Shown in pieces: positions 1 to 5,283 of a DNA stretch of 7,311 nt. The stretch is from the NCBI GenBank assembly GCA_045631445.1, contig JAZQUS010000055.1, forward strand, positions 1 to 7,311. Reading direction: 5' to 3'. The notes beneath the pieces were generated by a model, which made no database searches, was not told the origin of the DNA, and was given only the letters and a program-made list of their open reading frames with translations. The position numbers and the translations under genes are program-made. Positions within the stretch are counted from its first letter, which is position 1, and every line of letters starts with the position of its first letter. This stretch comes from RGIG4608 sp045631445. GTDB taxonomy: Bacteria > Bacillota > Clostridia > Oscillospirales > CAG-272.

Positions 1-170
1 TTGGATTTTTCGAGGTGCCTGTTCTACACCGAGAAAAATCATCAGTGTCAATTTATTGACACAATTTGCGCGAAATCTTTGGTGAAAGTGCTACAAAAGT
101 TTTTGCCAAGCTTTTTTTAAAAAGCGTCTTTTTTTGTTTTAACTAACTTCCCGACAAATCTAAATTTGAA
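1..170 (-). repeat. Right end (R type) of a hairpin-rich dispersed repeat, cut by the window edge
   Basis: Read on the minus strand, this stretch aligns by eye with the right arm of the complete element at 786-1324 and with the remnant near 5099-5190. Shared blocks are the outer end (145-170, cf. 1300-1324 and 5155-5180), an H1 hairpin (GCTTTTT 110-116 with AAAAAGC 119-125), a CTTTT block next to H1 (94-99), and a GCGCAAAT block at 64-71. H2 is GTGTCAAT (45-52) with ATTGACAC (55-62). H3 is 4-40: an 8-bp lower stem, a symmetric GA/GA internal loop, a 4-bp upper stem and a 9-base loop. The rest of the element lies left of the window. No open reading frame of note is present. Function unknown. 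Confidence 0.7.
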
Positions 171-194
171 TATCATTCAAGCGCGCAAAGAAGG

Positions 195-218
195 ACCGCG
201 GTAAAAACGCGGTTTTTT
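195..218 (+). terminator. Short intrinsic terminator
   Basis: ACCGCG (195-200) pairs with CGCGGT (208-213) around a 7-base A-rich loop. A run of six T follows (213-218). This is terminator geometry for plus-strand transcripts arriving from the left, probably from a gene or element outside the window. On the minus strand the stem is not followed by T residues, so it should act in one direction only. The stem is only 6 bp, so strength is uncertain. Confidence 0.6.
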
Positions 219-411
219 CAAAATATAAAAAGTGGCTTATGTATTTATCATTGTCACGGACTAAAACGACCACACCGCTAAAATGACAACCTCACCTTTG
301 TTTTTTCGAACCATTCATTGTCTATATTATATCTCAACAAAATAAAAAAGTCAATAGAAAATAATTGACACAAATCGTGCACATTCAACAAAGTAAAATT
401 CAAAATACATA
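219..411. other. Intergenic stretch between the terminator and the abrB promoter
   Basis: There is no credible gene here. It is AT-rich and holds the minus-strand promoter at 326-354. It also has an inverted repeat TTGTCA (251-256) / TGACAA (284-289) with an inner CGG/CCG pairing, a direct repeat CTAAAA (261-266 and 278-283), and an inverted repeat GTCAAT (350-355) / ATTGAC (364-369). The last one overlaps the minus-strand -35 box and could be an operator, but that is inference. Minus-strand mini-ORFs (for example a 17-codon one starting near 312) lack a ribosome binding site. Confidence 0.4.
326..354 (-). promoter_or_regulatory. Sigma-A-like promoter pointing left, divergent to abrB
   Basis: On the minus strand, TTGACT (plus-strand 349-354) and TATAAT (plus-strand 326-331) are separated by 17 bases. 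Transcription would begin near 319 and run left through 1-318. No gene with a ribosome binding site is seen in that stretch, so the product is either a long leader of a gene outside the window or a non-coding transcript that includes the repeat at 1-170. Confidence 0.55.
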
Positions 412-440
412 TTGACATTTTTTACCAATTGATGTATAAT
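412..440 (+). promoter_or_regulatory. Consensus sigma-A promoter of the abrB-family gene
   Basis: TTGACA (412-417) and TATAAT (435-440) are both perfect consensus, with an ideal 17-base spacer. Predicted transcription starts near 447, giving a leader of about 40 bases before the ATG at 486. This is the strongest-looking promoter in the window and suggests high or tightly repressed expression. Confidence 0.85.
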
Positions 441-469
441 TATGACACAACTCGACACTATATTAACAA

Positions 470-476
470 AAGGAGA
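470..476 (+). promoter_or_regulatory. Ribosome binding site fixing the abrB-family start at 486
   Basis: AAGGAGA lies 9 bases before ATG 486. Earlier in-frame ATGs at 429 and 432 sit inside the promoter, upstream of the predicted transcript start, so they cannot be used by this transcript. Confidence 0.85.
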
Positions 477-485
477 TTAAAATTT

Positions 486-734
486 ATGAAAAACACAGGA
501 ATGACAAGACCCATTGACTCACTCGGCAGAGTAGTAATACCTATGGAAATTCGTGAAAATCTCGGAATCGAAACAAAGGATCTTTTGGAATTTTCCTTGG
601 AAAGTGACAAAATTATTTTAAAAAAGATCTGTAACACCTGCATTTTTTGCGGTGCAGAGGGCGAGCTTCTCGAATTCGAGGGCAAAAAGCTCTGCAAGAC
701 TTGTCTTGAAAAGCTCGTTAGCGCTTGCAAATAA
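486..734 (+). CDS. AbrB/MazE/SpoVT-family DNA-binding regulator with C-terminal cysteine cluster
   Basis: An 82-residue protein, probably a small dimeric transition-state-type transcription regulator. Residues 5-47 form the swapped-hairpin AbrB/SpoVT DNA-binding fold. The signature is clear: an R8-x-I-D11 then LGRVVIP (13-19), followed by EIRENLGI (21-28), and a hydrophobic strand ending in ILKK (44-47). The tail carries Cys49, C52-x2-C55, C70-x2-C73 and Cys81. The two CxxC pairs look like a small zinc-binding or redox knuckle, a tail I recall from other clostridial AbrB-like proteins (family knowledge). It is monocistronic, between a consensus promoter and a strong terminator. The divergent promoter next door makes autoregulation and control of the leftward transcript plausible, but the targets are unknown. 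Start chosen from the AAGGAGA site and promoter position. The family is certain, the specific regulon is not, so no symbol is given. Confidence 0.92.
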   Translation: MKNTGMTRPIDSLGRVVIPMEIRENLGIETKDLLEFSLESDKIILKKICNTCIFCGAEGELLEFEGKKLCKTCLEKLVSACK

Positions 735-745
735 ATAAGCACATC

Positions 746-770
746 AAAGGAGCGTTTTTGCTCCTTTTTT
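746..770 (+). terminator. Intrinsic terminator of the abrB-family gene
   Basis: AAAGGAGC (746-753) pairs with GCTCCTTT (760-767) around a 6-base loop (GTTTTT), with a T-run 765-770. It lies 11 bases after the stop codon. This is a clean 8-bp stem with an uninterrupted U-tract. Confidence 0.9.
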
Positions 771-785
771 GTTTGTAAATAATTT

Positions 786-1324
786 ATAAATTGTGGATTT
801 AGCGAGTAGATAGTTGAGTAAAAATTTTCGCTTTTTTGAAAAAAAGCTCGCAAAAAACTTTTTAATCGTGGGTGTTGAATTAAGACCGCGCAAATCGTGT
901 TGTTTTGTGAAGCAAAACAACACATAACGATTTTCTCACTGTTGGCAGGCAGTTCGAAAATCTGTGATTTGCTATTGCCAAGCGTAGCCACTTTGCTATC
1001 AAAACGGCTACGTACTCACTCGTAGGGGCGACCTTTGGTCGTCCGCCCAAAATAAAAGTATCTTTGTGATAAACACGGACTCGCAAAGCGAGCCCCTACG
1101 GATTTGTGCGTAACCATATTGCTACCTAAATGGCTATGTGCAAAGTAGCAATGCGCAGTTTCTTTGTTTTCTTGAAAATAAAGAAACATTTGTGACGAGC
1201 GCGCAGAAGTGAGTCACGTGCATTGCGCGAAATTTGTTTACCCTAACACGATTAAAAGTTTTGCGGAGCTTTTTCAAAAGCGACCTTTTTTACTTTGTAA
1301 CTCCCCGATAAATCAAAATTTGAA
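786..1324. repeat. Complete copy of a near-palindromic, multi-hairpin intergenic element (MITE-like)
   Basis: The left arm (786-1020) and the reverse complement of the right arm (1101-1324) align over most of their length. Shared blocks include the outer end (GATTTA near 796-801, GATTTATCGGG near 1304-1314 on the minus strand), AACTTTT-AATCGTG (857-870 / 1248-1262 minus) and CGCGCAA (887-893 / 1226-1232 minus). Hairpins lie at matching positions. H1: 830-847 and 1268-1281. H2: 897-923 and about 1194-1219. H3: 929-962 and 1158-1187. H4: 983-1012 and 1109-1138. H5: 1029-1041 and 1080-1092. H2 on the left has an 11-bp perfect stem. The arms meet in a cross-shaped palindrome at 1021-1100. There is no transposase or other gene inside, so it would be non-autonomous if mobile. 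It fills almost the whole gene-free region between abrB and mreD. A 68-codon minus-strand frame (880-1086) is repeat sequence, not a gene. No target-site duplication was evident. Confidence 0.72.
1021..1100. repeat. Cross-shaped palindrome at the centre of the element
   Basis: CGTAGGGGC (1021-1029) pairs with GCCCCTACG (1092-1100). Inside are two small hairpins with three-base loops: CGACC-TTT-GGTCG (1029-1041) and CTCGC-AAA-GCGAG (1080-1092). An inner stem follows, GTCCG (1041-1045) with CGGAC (1076-1080), closing a loop of about 30 bases. The single strand therefore folds as a four-way junction. The motif GTAGGGGC plus a variable short hairpin plus TCCG occurs on both strands here. I recall similar GTAGGGGC-hairpin repeats being common in gut Firmicutes genomes, unverified. 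Confidence 0.7.
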
Positions 1325-1361
1325 GTTCAAACAATTTTAACAAACAACTTAAATATTACCA

Positions 1362-1390
1362 TTGATTTTTGAATAGTTTTGTAGTATAAT
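1362..1390 (+). promoter_or_regulatory. Promoter of the mreD-CPBP-mrdA unit
   Basis: TTGATT (1362-1367) and TATAAT (1385-1390) are separated by 17 bases, about 60 bases before the mreD start. A second TATAAT at 1401-1406 lacks a good -35 box. The promoter lies just outside the right end of the repeat element. Confidence 0.7.
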
Positions 1391-1450
1391 TAAATTGGAG
1401 TATAATTGTTATAAATAATATATACTATTTTAAGGGAAGGCGGTGCTATT

Positions 1451-1996
1451 ATGCGCGGGGTTGAATCGGCAAAGGCAAAAACAATACTTTATAAATGCGC
1501 ATTATATAGCATTGCGCTATTCGTGATTGGTGTTTTGCAAGTAACTTTTTTTGCCAAAATAAATATTCTCAACGCATCCCCTGACCTATTACTTGGTGGC
1601 ATAGCAACCTTATGCCTTTATGAAGATGGCAAGGTATCATCCATTTGTGGAATAGTATCGGGCTTCTTCTATACTGCACTTGGTGGATTTTCAATTCCGT
1701 TCTATATTATTTTCTCGTTTTTAGCTGCCTATGCACTAGGAATAATCAGAGACAATGGACTTCAAAAAAAGCACTCGTCCTTTTTAATCATAGCAATACT
1801 CGCGTTTGGCGCAAAGGCACTGTTTAACGTAGCAGAACTGACCCTCTCTTCAAGCAGCTTCAATCTAATTGGTACACTTTACACGATAATTATTCCTGAA
1901 TTCATCTCGTCAATGCTTTTTTGTACCATTCCCTATGCTATATTTTTCGCGTTAACACGAATTTTTTATAAAAATACACGTTCAAGAAAGGATTAA
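1451..1996 (+). CDS. mreD: Rod shape-determining protein MreD
   Basis: A 181-residue multi-pass membrane protein and component of the Rod/elongasome complex, where MreD acts with MreC and PBP2 to direct lateral wall synthesis. About five to six hydrophobic segments are visible: roughly 15-35, 45-57, 62-82, 83-100, 110-128 and 145-170. Family landmarks are the Gln at the end of the first segment (Q30), the SPDLLL stretch (43-48), and the glycine-spaced segment G67-x3-G71 before a long hydrophobic run. Length is typical. The start is supported by AAGGCGGTG (1437-1445), which differs from the ideal AAGGAGGTG in one base, five bases before the ATG. It opens a unit with a CPBP protease (3-base gap) and PBP2, and the PBP2 neighbour strongly supports the call because MreD sequences are poorly conserved. 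Unusually, mreB and mreC are not directly upstream. Confidence 0.85.
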   Translation: MRGVESAKAKTILYKCALYSIALFVIGVLQVTFFAKINILNASPDLLLGGIATLCLYEDGKVSSICGIVSGFFYTALGGFSIPFYIIFSFLAAYALGIIRDNGLQKKHSSFLIIAILAFGAKALFNVAELTLSSSSFNLIGTLYTIIIPEFISSMLFCTIPYAIFFALTRIFYKNTRSRKD

Positions 1997-1999
1997 TCT

Positions 2000-3049
2000 A
2001 TGTTTGATAATTATGATAATTTTGATAATTTCAATCAAAAACCTCAGGAACCAGTAATGTCATCAGAGGAGAAAAAATCCCACAAAAAGTTCTTCTCCAA
2101 AATCTGTTTAGCTTTTTTGGCTTTTATTACAATCACACACGTACTTTCATTTATCATTAGCGATTATTTATACAATATTGACCCAAGCATTTTAGGCAAC
2201 AACAACCTTGTTATCATTTTAAGCTCGGTTCTTCAATACGGCATAGGATTTCCCCTTCTGCTTCTAATGCTTAAAAAAATCCCCAAGCAAGCGCCCATAC
2301 AAAACCAATTGAGCACCAAATCCTTTCTAAAATACGCGGCAGTTTCTGTTTTCTTTATGTACGTTGGAAACACCATTTCTTCTTATTTGATGCTCTATGT
2401 TGAAAAGCTGCTTGGTAAAGCGCCTATAAATTCAGTTGATACGGTACTTGACAGCACTAATGTGATTTTATCAATTCTTTTCATAGGAATTATAGGACCA
2501 ATCGTCGAAGAAGTTATGTTCCGCAAACTTTTTACCGACCGCCTTACACCATACGGTGATAAAATAGCAATTTTTCTTCCTGCTCTCATTTTCGGACTTT
2601 TTCACGTTAACCTATATCAATTTTTCTACGCCTTTTTCCTTGGTGCAATTTTCTCATATATCTATGTAAAAACAGGAAAGTTGATTTACACCTGCATTCT
2701 TCATATGTTTATCAACCTCTTCTTTGGTGTTTTGCCGTCGTTTATCTTCTCAAAAATCAACCTTGAGGAATTGATAGAGCTTTCCGCATCGGGCGGCATT
2801 CCCGAAGCGTACGTTGAAGCAAACATTATGCCCCTTACATTGATGATAATATACTCTTTTGTAATGTACGGACTTATTTTCGCGGGAATTTTTATTCTTT
2901 CAAGAAGCGTTCGTAACATCACATTCAACAAGGGCAAAGTAAAACTCCCCAAGGGTGAGGGCGCAGATATTATATTTTTCAATGCAGGCTCAATACTTCT
3001 CATAACAATTTGTCTTATTTTAACCGCACTTAACACATTTTTAGTATAA
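2000..3049 (+). CDS. CPBP-family intramembrane glutamic endopeptidase (PF02517-like)
   Basis: A 349-residue multi-pass membrane protein of the CPBP (CAAX protease and bacteriocin-processing, Abi) family. All three catalytic motifs are present: EEVMFR (E170, E171, R175), FGLFH (F198-H202) and HMFIN (H235, N239). It is therefore predicted to be an active intramembrane protease. Hydrophobic segments lie near 33-54, 70-90, 108-132, 152-168, 188-203, 205-222, 228-250, 277-300 and 325-347. The first 30 residues are hydrophilic, with an Asn/Asp/Phe-rich start encoded by near-repeats of GATAAT (2006-2035). It starts three bases after mreD stops, and its AAAGGA site (1987-1992) lies inside the mreD end, so the two are probably translationally linked. 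The substrate is unknown. Lying between mreD and mrdA suggests, by inference only, a role near wall synthesis. Bacteriocin immunity or peptide processing are other known roles of the family. Confidence 0.9.
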   Translation: MFDNYDNFDNFNQKPQEPVMSSEEKKSHKKFFSKICLAFLAFITITHVLSFIISDYLYNIDPSILGNNNLVIILSSVLQYGIGFPLLLLMLKKIPKQAPIQNQLSTKSFLKYAAVSVFFMYVGNTISSYLMLYVEKLLGKAPINSVDTVLDSTNVILSILFIGIIGPIVEEVMFRKLFTDRLTPYGDKIAIFLPALIFGLFHVNLYQFFYAFFLGAIFSYIYVKTGKLIYTCILHMFINLFFGVLPSFIFSKINLEELIELSASGGIPEAYVEANIMPLTLMIIYSFVMYGLIFAGIFILSRSVRNITFNKGKVKLPKGEGADIIFFNAGSILLITICLILTALNTFLV

Positions 3050-3056
3050 ACTTTTG

Positions 3057-3066
3057 AAGGGAGTGG
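3057..3066 (+). promoter_or_regulatory. Strong Shine-Dalgarno misplaced for the ATG of mrdA
   Basis: AAGGGAGTGG ends 24 bases before ATG 3091, too far for normal initiation. An in-frame ATT at 3073 lies nine bases after the GGGAG core, with no stop between it and the ATG. The only purine-rich sequence near the ATG is the weak AAAAAAAGAA at 3080-3089. This site therefore decides between a rare ATT start and a poorly served ATG. Confidence 0.5.
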
Positions 3067-3090
3067 ATTACTATTAAACAAAAAAAGAAT

Positions 3091-5082
3091 ATGTCCAAAA
3101 GATACGTAGTCCTGCTCTCTGCATTCGCGCTCGTTTGCTTGATTTTTGCAGCTCGACTCGTAAATTTACAATTTAATAAACAAAAGACCGAGGATTTGCG
3201 CGACAAAAGTGAGTACACGACCGAAACAAAGGTCATTCAGGCGCTTCGCGGTAATATTTGTGACAGAAACGGAAAGGTTCTTGTTACCACCTCCTATGCT
3301 TACGATATTATTTTCGATTACAACTATATGCCTGATGGATTTGTCGATTTTAATACAACGATTTTACGCGTTCTTGATGCAATAAATGACACAAAAAGCA
3401 ATTCATATCGCACAAGTGATTTATTCCCCTTTGCAGGTGAATATCCCAATTTCACATATTCAACCGAAGCAACAACCAAGGGTAGCGCAACATATAACGC
3501 GCTCCACAAAATGCTAAAAGAACTCGAAATGGAAAACACGGACGCACAAAAGCTCACAAGCTATTTTGTAAAGCGCTGGAAATTAAATTCTGTTGATAAA
3601 AACGGAAATGCGATTTTTTCTGATGAAGACATCGGCAGACTTTTGCGCGTGCGTTACGATATGCTCCGAACTCAGTTTAGCTCCGTAACCCCATATTGCA
3701 TAGCAAGTGGAGTTGACATTGAGTTGGTTACATATATAAAAGAGCTCTCCATAGTCGGTGTATCGGACAGAATAAGCACGCAAAGAACTTATCTCTATCC
3801 AGGTTATGCCTCTCACATTCTTGGTCGAGTTGGCTCAATAACCGCGGAAACTTGGGATTATTACAAGGAACTCGGCTACTCAATGAACGACATTGTCGGT
3901 CTTGACGGATGCGAAAACGAATTTGAAAATTATCTTCGAGGCAAGGACGGGGTTCTCACTATAACACGAAACGGTGACGGTGAAATTGTCAAAGAAGAAA
4001 TAACCAAAGAGCCAATCGCGGGAAAAGACGTCTACCTCACCATTGATATTGACGTTCAGATTGCCGCAGAGGATGCGCTTGCAGATTATATGAAGCAATA
4101 TAACAAAAACGCAGGCGCAAGTGTTGCTATCGACCCCAACACAGGCGACGTTTTGGCAATAGCTTCATTCCCCACCTATGACCTTTCAACCTTCTCAAAG
4201 GACTATAACTCACTTGCATCCAATGAAAATCTCCCCTTGCTCAATCGCGCAAGCGGTGCAACATACGCCCCAGGTTCTACCTACAAGGTGGGCGTGGCTT
4301 TGGCGGCACTCGAATCGGGTATAATTACTAAAAACACAACGGTTTACTGCAATCATGGATATAAAAAACACGGCTTGAGTATCGGTTGTGAAAACCATAA
4401 TACATATCATACCCAAAGCCTTAATGTAATTGAGGCTCTCACCTACTCCTGCAACGCATTCTTCATCGAAGCAGGGTTGGATAAATTCGACATTGAAGAA
4501 ATGACTAAATATTGTGAAGCGTTCGGACTAGGTCAAAGCACAGGCTTTGAGCTTACCGAAAAAATCGGACAAATTGCTTGTCCCGATAACGCAGGAAGCT
4601 GGACTCTTTATGAAGAAGCATCATCCTATATTGGTCAGTCAATTCACAAATACACACCATTACAGGTGACTTCATATATGTCAACGGTAGCAAACGGAGG
4701 TACACGATATGCCACGCATTTGCTTCACTCCGTGAAAACCTTTTCAGGTGAGGTGGTTTATGAATACACCCCAACCGTTTTAAGCACCGTTTCCGTTTCA
4801 AATGAAAACCTTAATACAGTTAAACTCGGTATGAAGAGCATGATCGACAACTCCTCAACCGCTTCTCTCAACATGTATGAAAAATACGGTATCGGAGTCA
4901 CCGTATGCGGAAAATCAGGTACTGCACAGATTGGTAACAATAAGCAAAACTGTTGGTTTACCGCCTTTGCACCAATGGAAAATCCTCAAATTGTTGTTAC
5001 TTCAATAATCGAGGACGGCTACCTCGCATCAACCGTTTCAGACATCGACGCTGCAGTTATCGCGGCTTATTTGAATAAATAG
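3091..5082 (+). CDS. mrdA: Penicillin-binding protein 2, elongasome DD-transpeptidase
   Basis: A 663-residue class B PBP that cross-links peptidoglycan during cell elongation, anchored in the membrane and acting outside it. A single N-terminal membrane segment spans about 5-24. The dimerisation/pedestal domain begins with RGNICDRNGKVLV (53-65) and includes GLDGCENEFENYLRG (270-284). The transpeptidase domain (about 312-660) has all three active-site motifs: S396-T-Y-K399, S453-C-N455 and K608-S-G-T. The protein ends soon after this domain, with no PASTA or long tail, which favours PBP2 over sporulation SpoVD or division PBP types. MreD two genes upstream supports this. It follows the CPBP gene by 41 bases. 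The start is uncertain: ATG 3091 gives a sensible N-terminus but lies 24 bases after the ribosome binding site, whereas an ATT at 3073 would add six residues (MKQKKN). Confidence 0.93.
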   Translation: MSKRYVVLLSAFALVCLIFAARLVNLQFNKQKTEDLRDKSEYTTETKVIQALRGNICDRNGKVLVTTSYAYDIIFDYNYMPDGFVDFNTTILRVLDAINDTKSNSYRTSDLFPFAGEYPNFTYSTEATTKGSATYNALHKMLKELEMENTDAQKLTSYFVKRWKLNSVDKNGNAIFSDEDIGRLLRVRYDMLRTQFSSVTPYCIASGVDIELVTYIKELSIVGVSDRISTQRTYLYPGYASHILGRVGSITAETWDYYKELGYSMNDIVGLDGCENEFENYLRGKDGVLTITRNGDGEIVKEEITKEPIAGKDVYLTIDIDVQIAAEDALADYMKQYNKNAGASVAIDPNTGDVLAIASFPTYDLSTFSKDYNSLASNENLPLLNRASGATYAPGSTYKVGVALAALESGIITKNTTVYCNHGYKKHGLSIGCENHNTYHTQSLNVIEALTYSCNAFFIEAGLDKFDIEEMTKYCEAFGLGQSTGFELTEKIGQIACPDNAGSWTLYEEASSYIGQSIHKYTPLQVTSYMSTVANGGTRYATHLLHSVKTFSGEVVYEYTPTVLSTVSVSNENLNTVKLGMKSMIDNSSTASLNMYEKYGIGVTVCGKSGTAQIGNNKQNCWFTAFAPMENPQIVVTSIIEDGYLASTVSDIDAAVIAAYLNK

Positions 5083-5098
5083 ATACAAAGAAAAATAT

Positions 5099-5190
5099 GT
5101 TCTTTTTGAAAAAAGAACCAAAAACTTTCAAAAGCGACCTTTTAATCTTTGTAACTTCCCCCGACAAATCAAAATTTGAAATTCACTCAC
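5099..5190 (-). repeat. Solitary, shortened right end of the hairpin-rich repeat
   Basis: On the minus strand, 5131-5190 matches the right ends at 1280-1335 and 121-180, including the CTTCCC(CC)GACAAATC block (5155-5170) and AAATTTGAA (5172-5180). The H1 stem is reduced to CTTT/AAAG (5125-5134). Next to it sits a 9-bp hairpin, GTTCTTTTT / AAAAAGAAC (5099-5118), with a GA loop. No left arm or central cross follows; the mrdA stop lies 16 bases away. It looks like a deletion remnant of a full element. The hairpin is not followed by a T-run on the plus strand, so it is not an obvious mrdA terminator. Confidence 0.6.
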
Positions 5191-5229
5191 ACTACAACAC
5201 ACAAACCAATCGATAAAAAAAGCTTTTTG

Positions 5230-5251
5230 CTTCTTTTTCACGAAAAAGAAG
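5230..5251 (+). other. Perfect 10-bp hairpin in the mnmG leader
   Basis: CTTCTTTTTC (5230-5239) pairs with GAAAAAGAAG (5242-5251) around AC. It lies 22 bases before the mnmG ribosome binding site and has no T-run after it. Its make-up resembles the H1-type hairpins of the neighbouring repeat, so it may be another repeat fragment or a 5'-end stabiliser. I saw no clear promoter between mrdA and mnmG. Confidence 0.5.
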
Positions 5252-5273
5252 GTCTTACCCAACTAACTTTTAT

Positions 5274-5279
5274 AGGAGA
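5274..5279 (+). promoter_or_regulatory. Ribosome binding site fixing the mnmG start at 5284
   Basis: AGGAGA ends four bases before ATG 5284. An in-frame ATG at 5176 would add 36 residues read from repeat and hairpin DNA and has no binding site, so it is rejected. Confidence 0.85.
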
Positions 5280-5283
5280 AATT

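Noticed and set aside
185..218. T-box leader ending in the terminator at 195-218
   Set aside because: ACCGCGG looks like part of a T-box, but the conserved GGTGGNACCGCG sequence and upstream specifier stems are absent.
429..485. Longer N-terminus for the AbrB-family gene
   Set aside because: The ATGs at 429 and 432 overlap the promoter and precede the predicted transcript start. The AAGGAGA site serves ATG 486.
458..991. 177-codon minus-strand frame antisense to the AbrB-family gene
   Set aside because: It is the shadow of a convincing plus-strand gene plus repeat sequence. It has no ribosome binding site, and its start lies inside the element.
880..1086. 68-codon minus-strand frame
   Set aside because: It is translated entirely from the hairpin repeat. 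Its GGRPKVAPT stretch is just the GTAGGGGC palindrome read as protein.
786..1324. CRISPR array or group II intron
   Set aside because: The repeated units are inverted and diverged rather than evenly spaced direct repeats. I found no domain V-like hairpin or intron-encoded reverse transcriptase.
5099..5118. Intrinsic terminator for mrdA
   Set aside because: The hairpin is followed by CAAAAACTTT on the plus strand. A T-rich tail exists only on the minus strand, where no gene ends.
5176..5283. Longer N-terminus for mnmG
   Set aside because: The extra 36 residues come from repeat and hairpin DNA, and the FAD motif begins properly after ATG 5284 with its own ribosome binding site.
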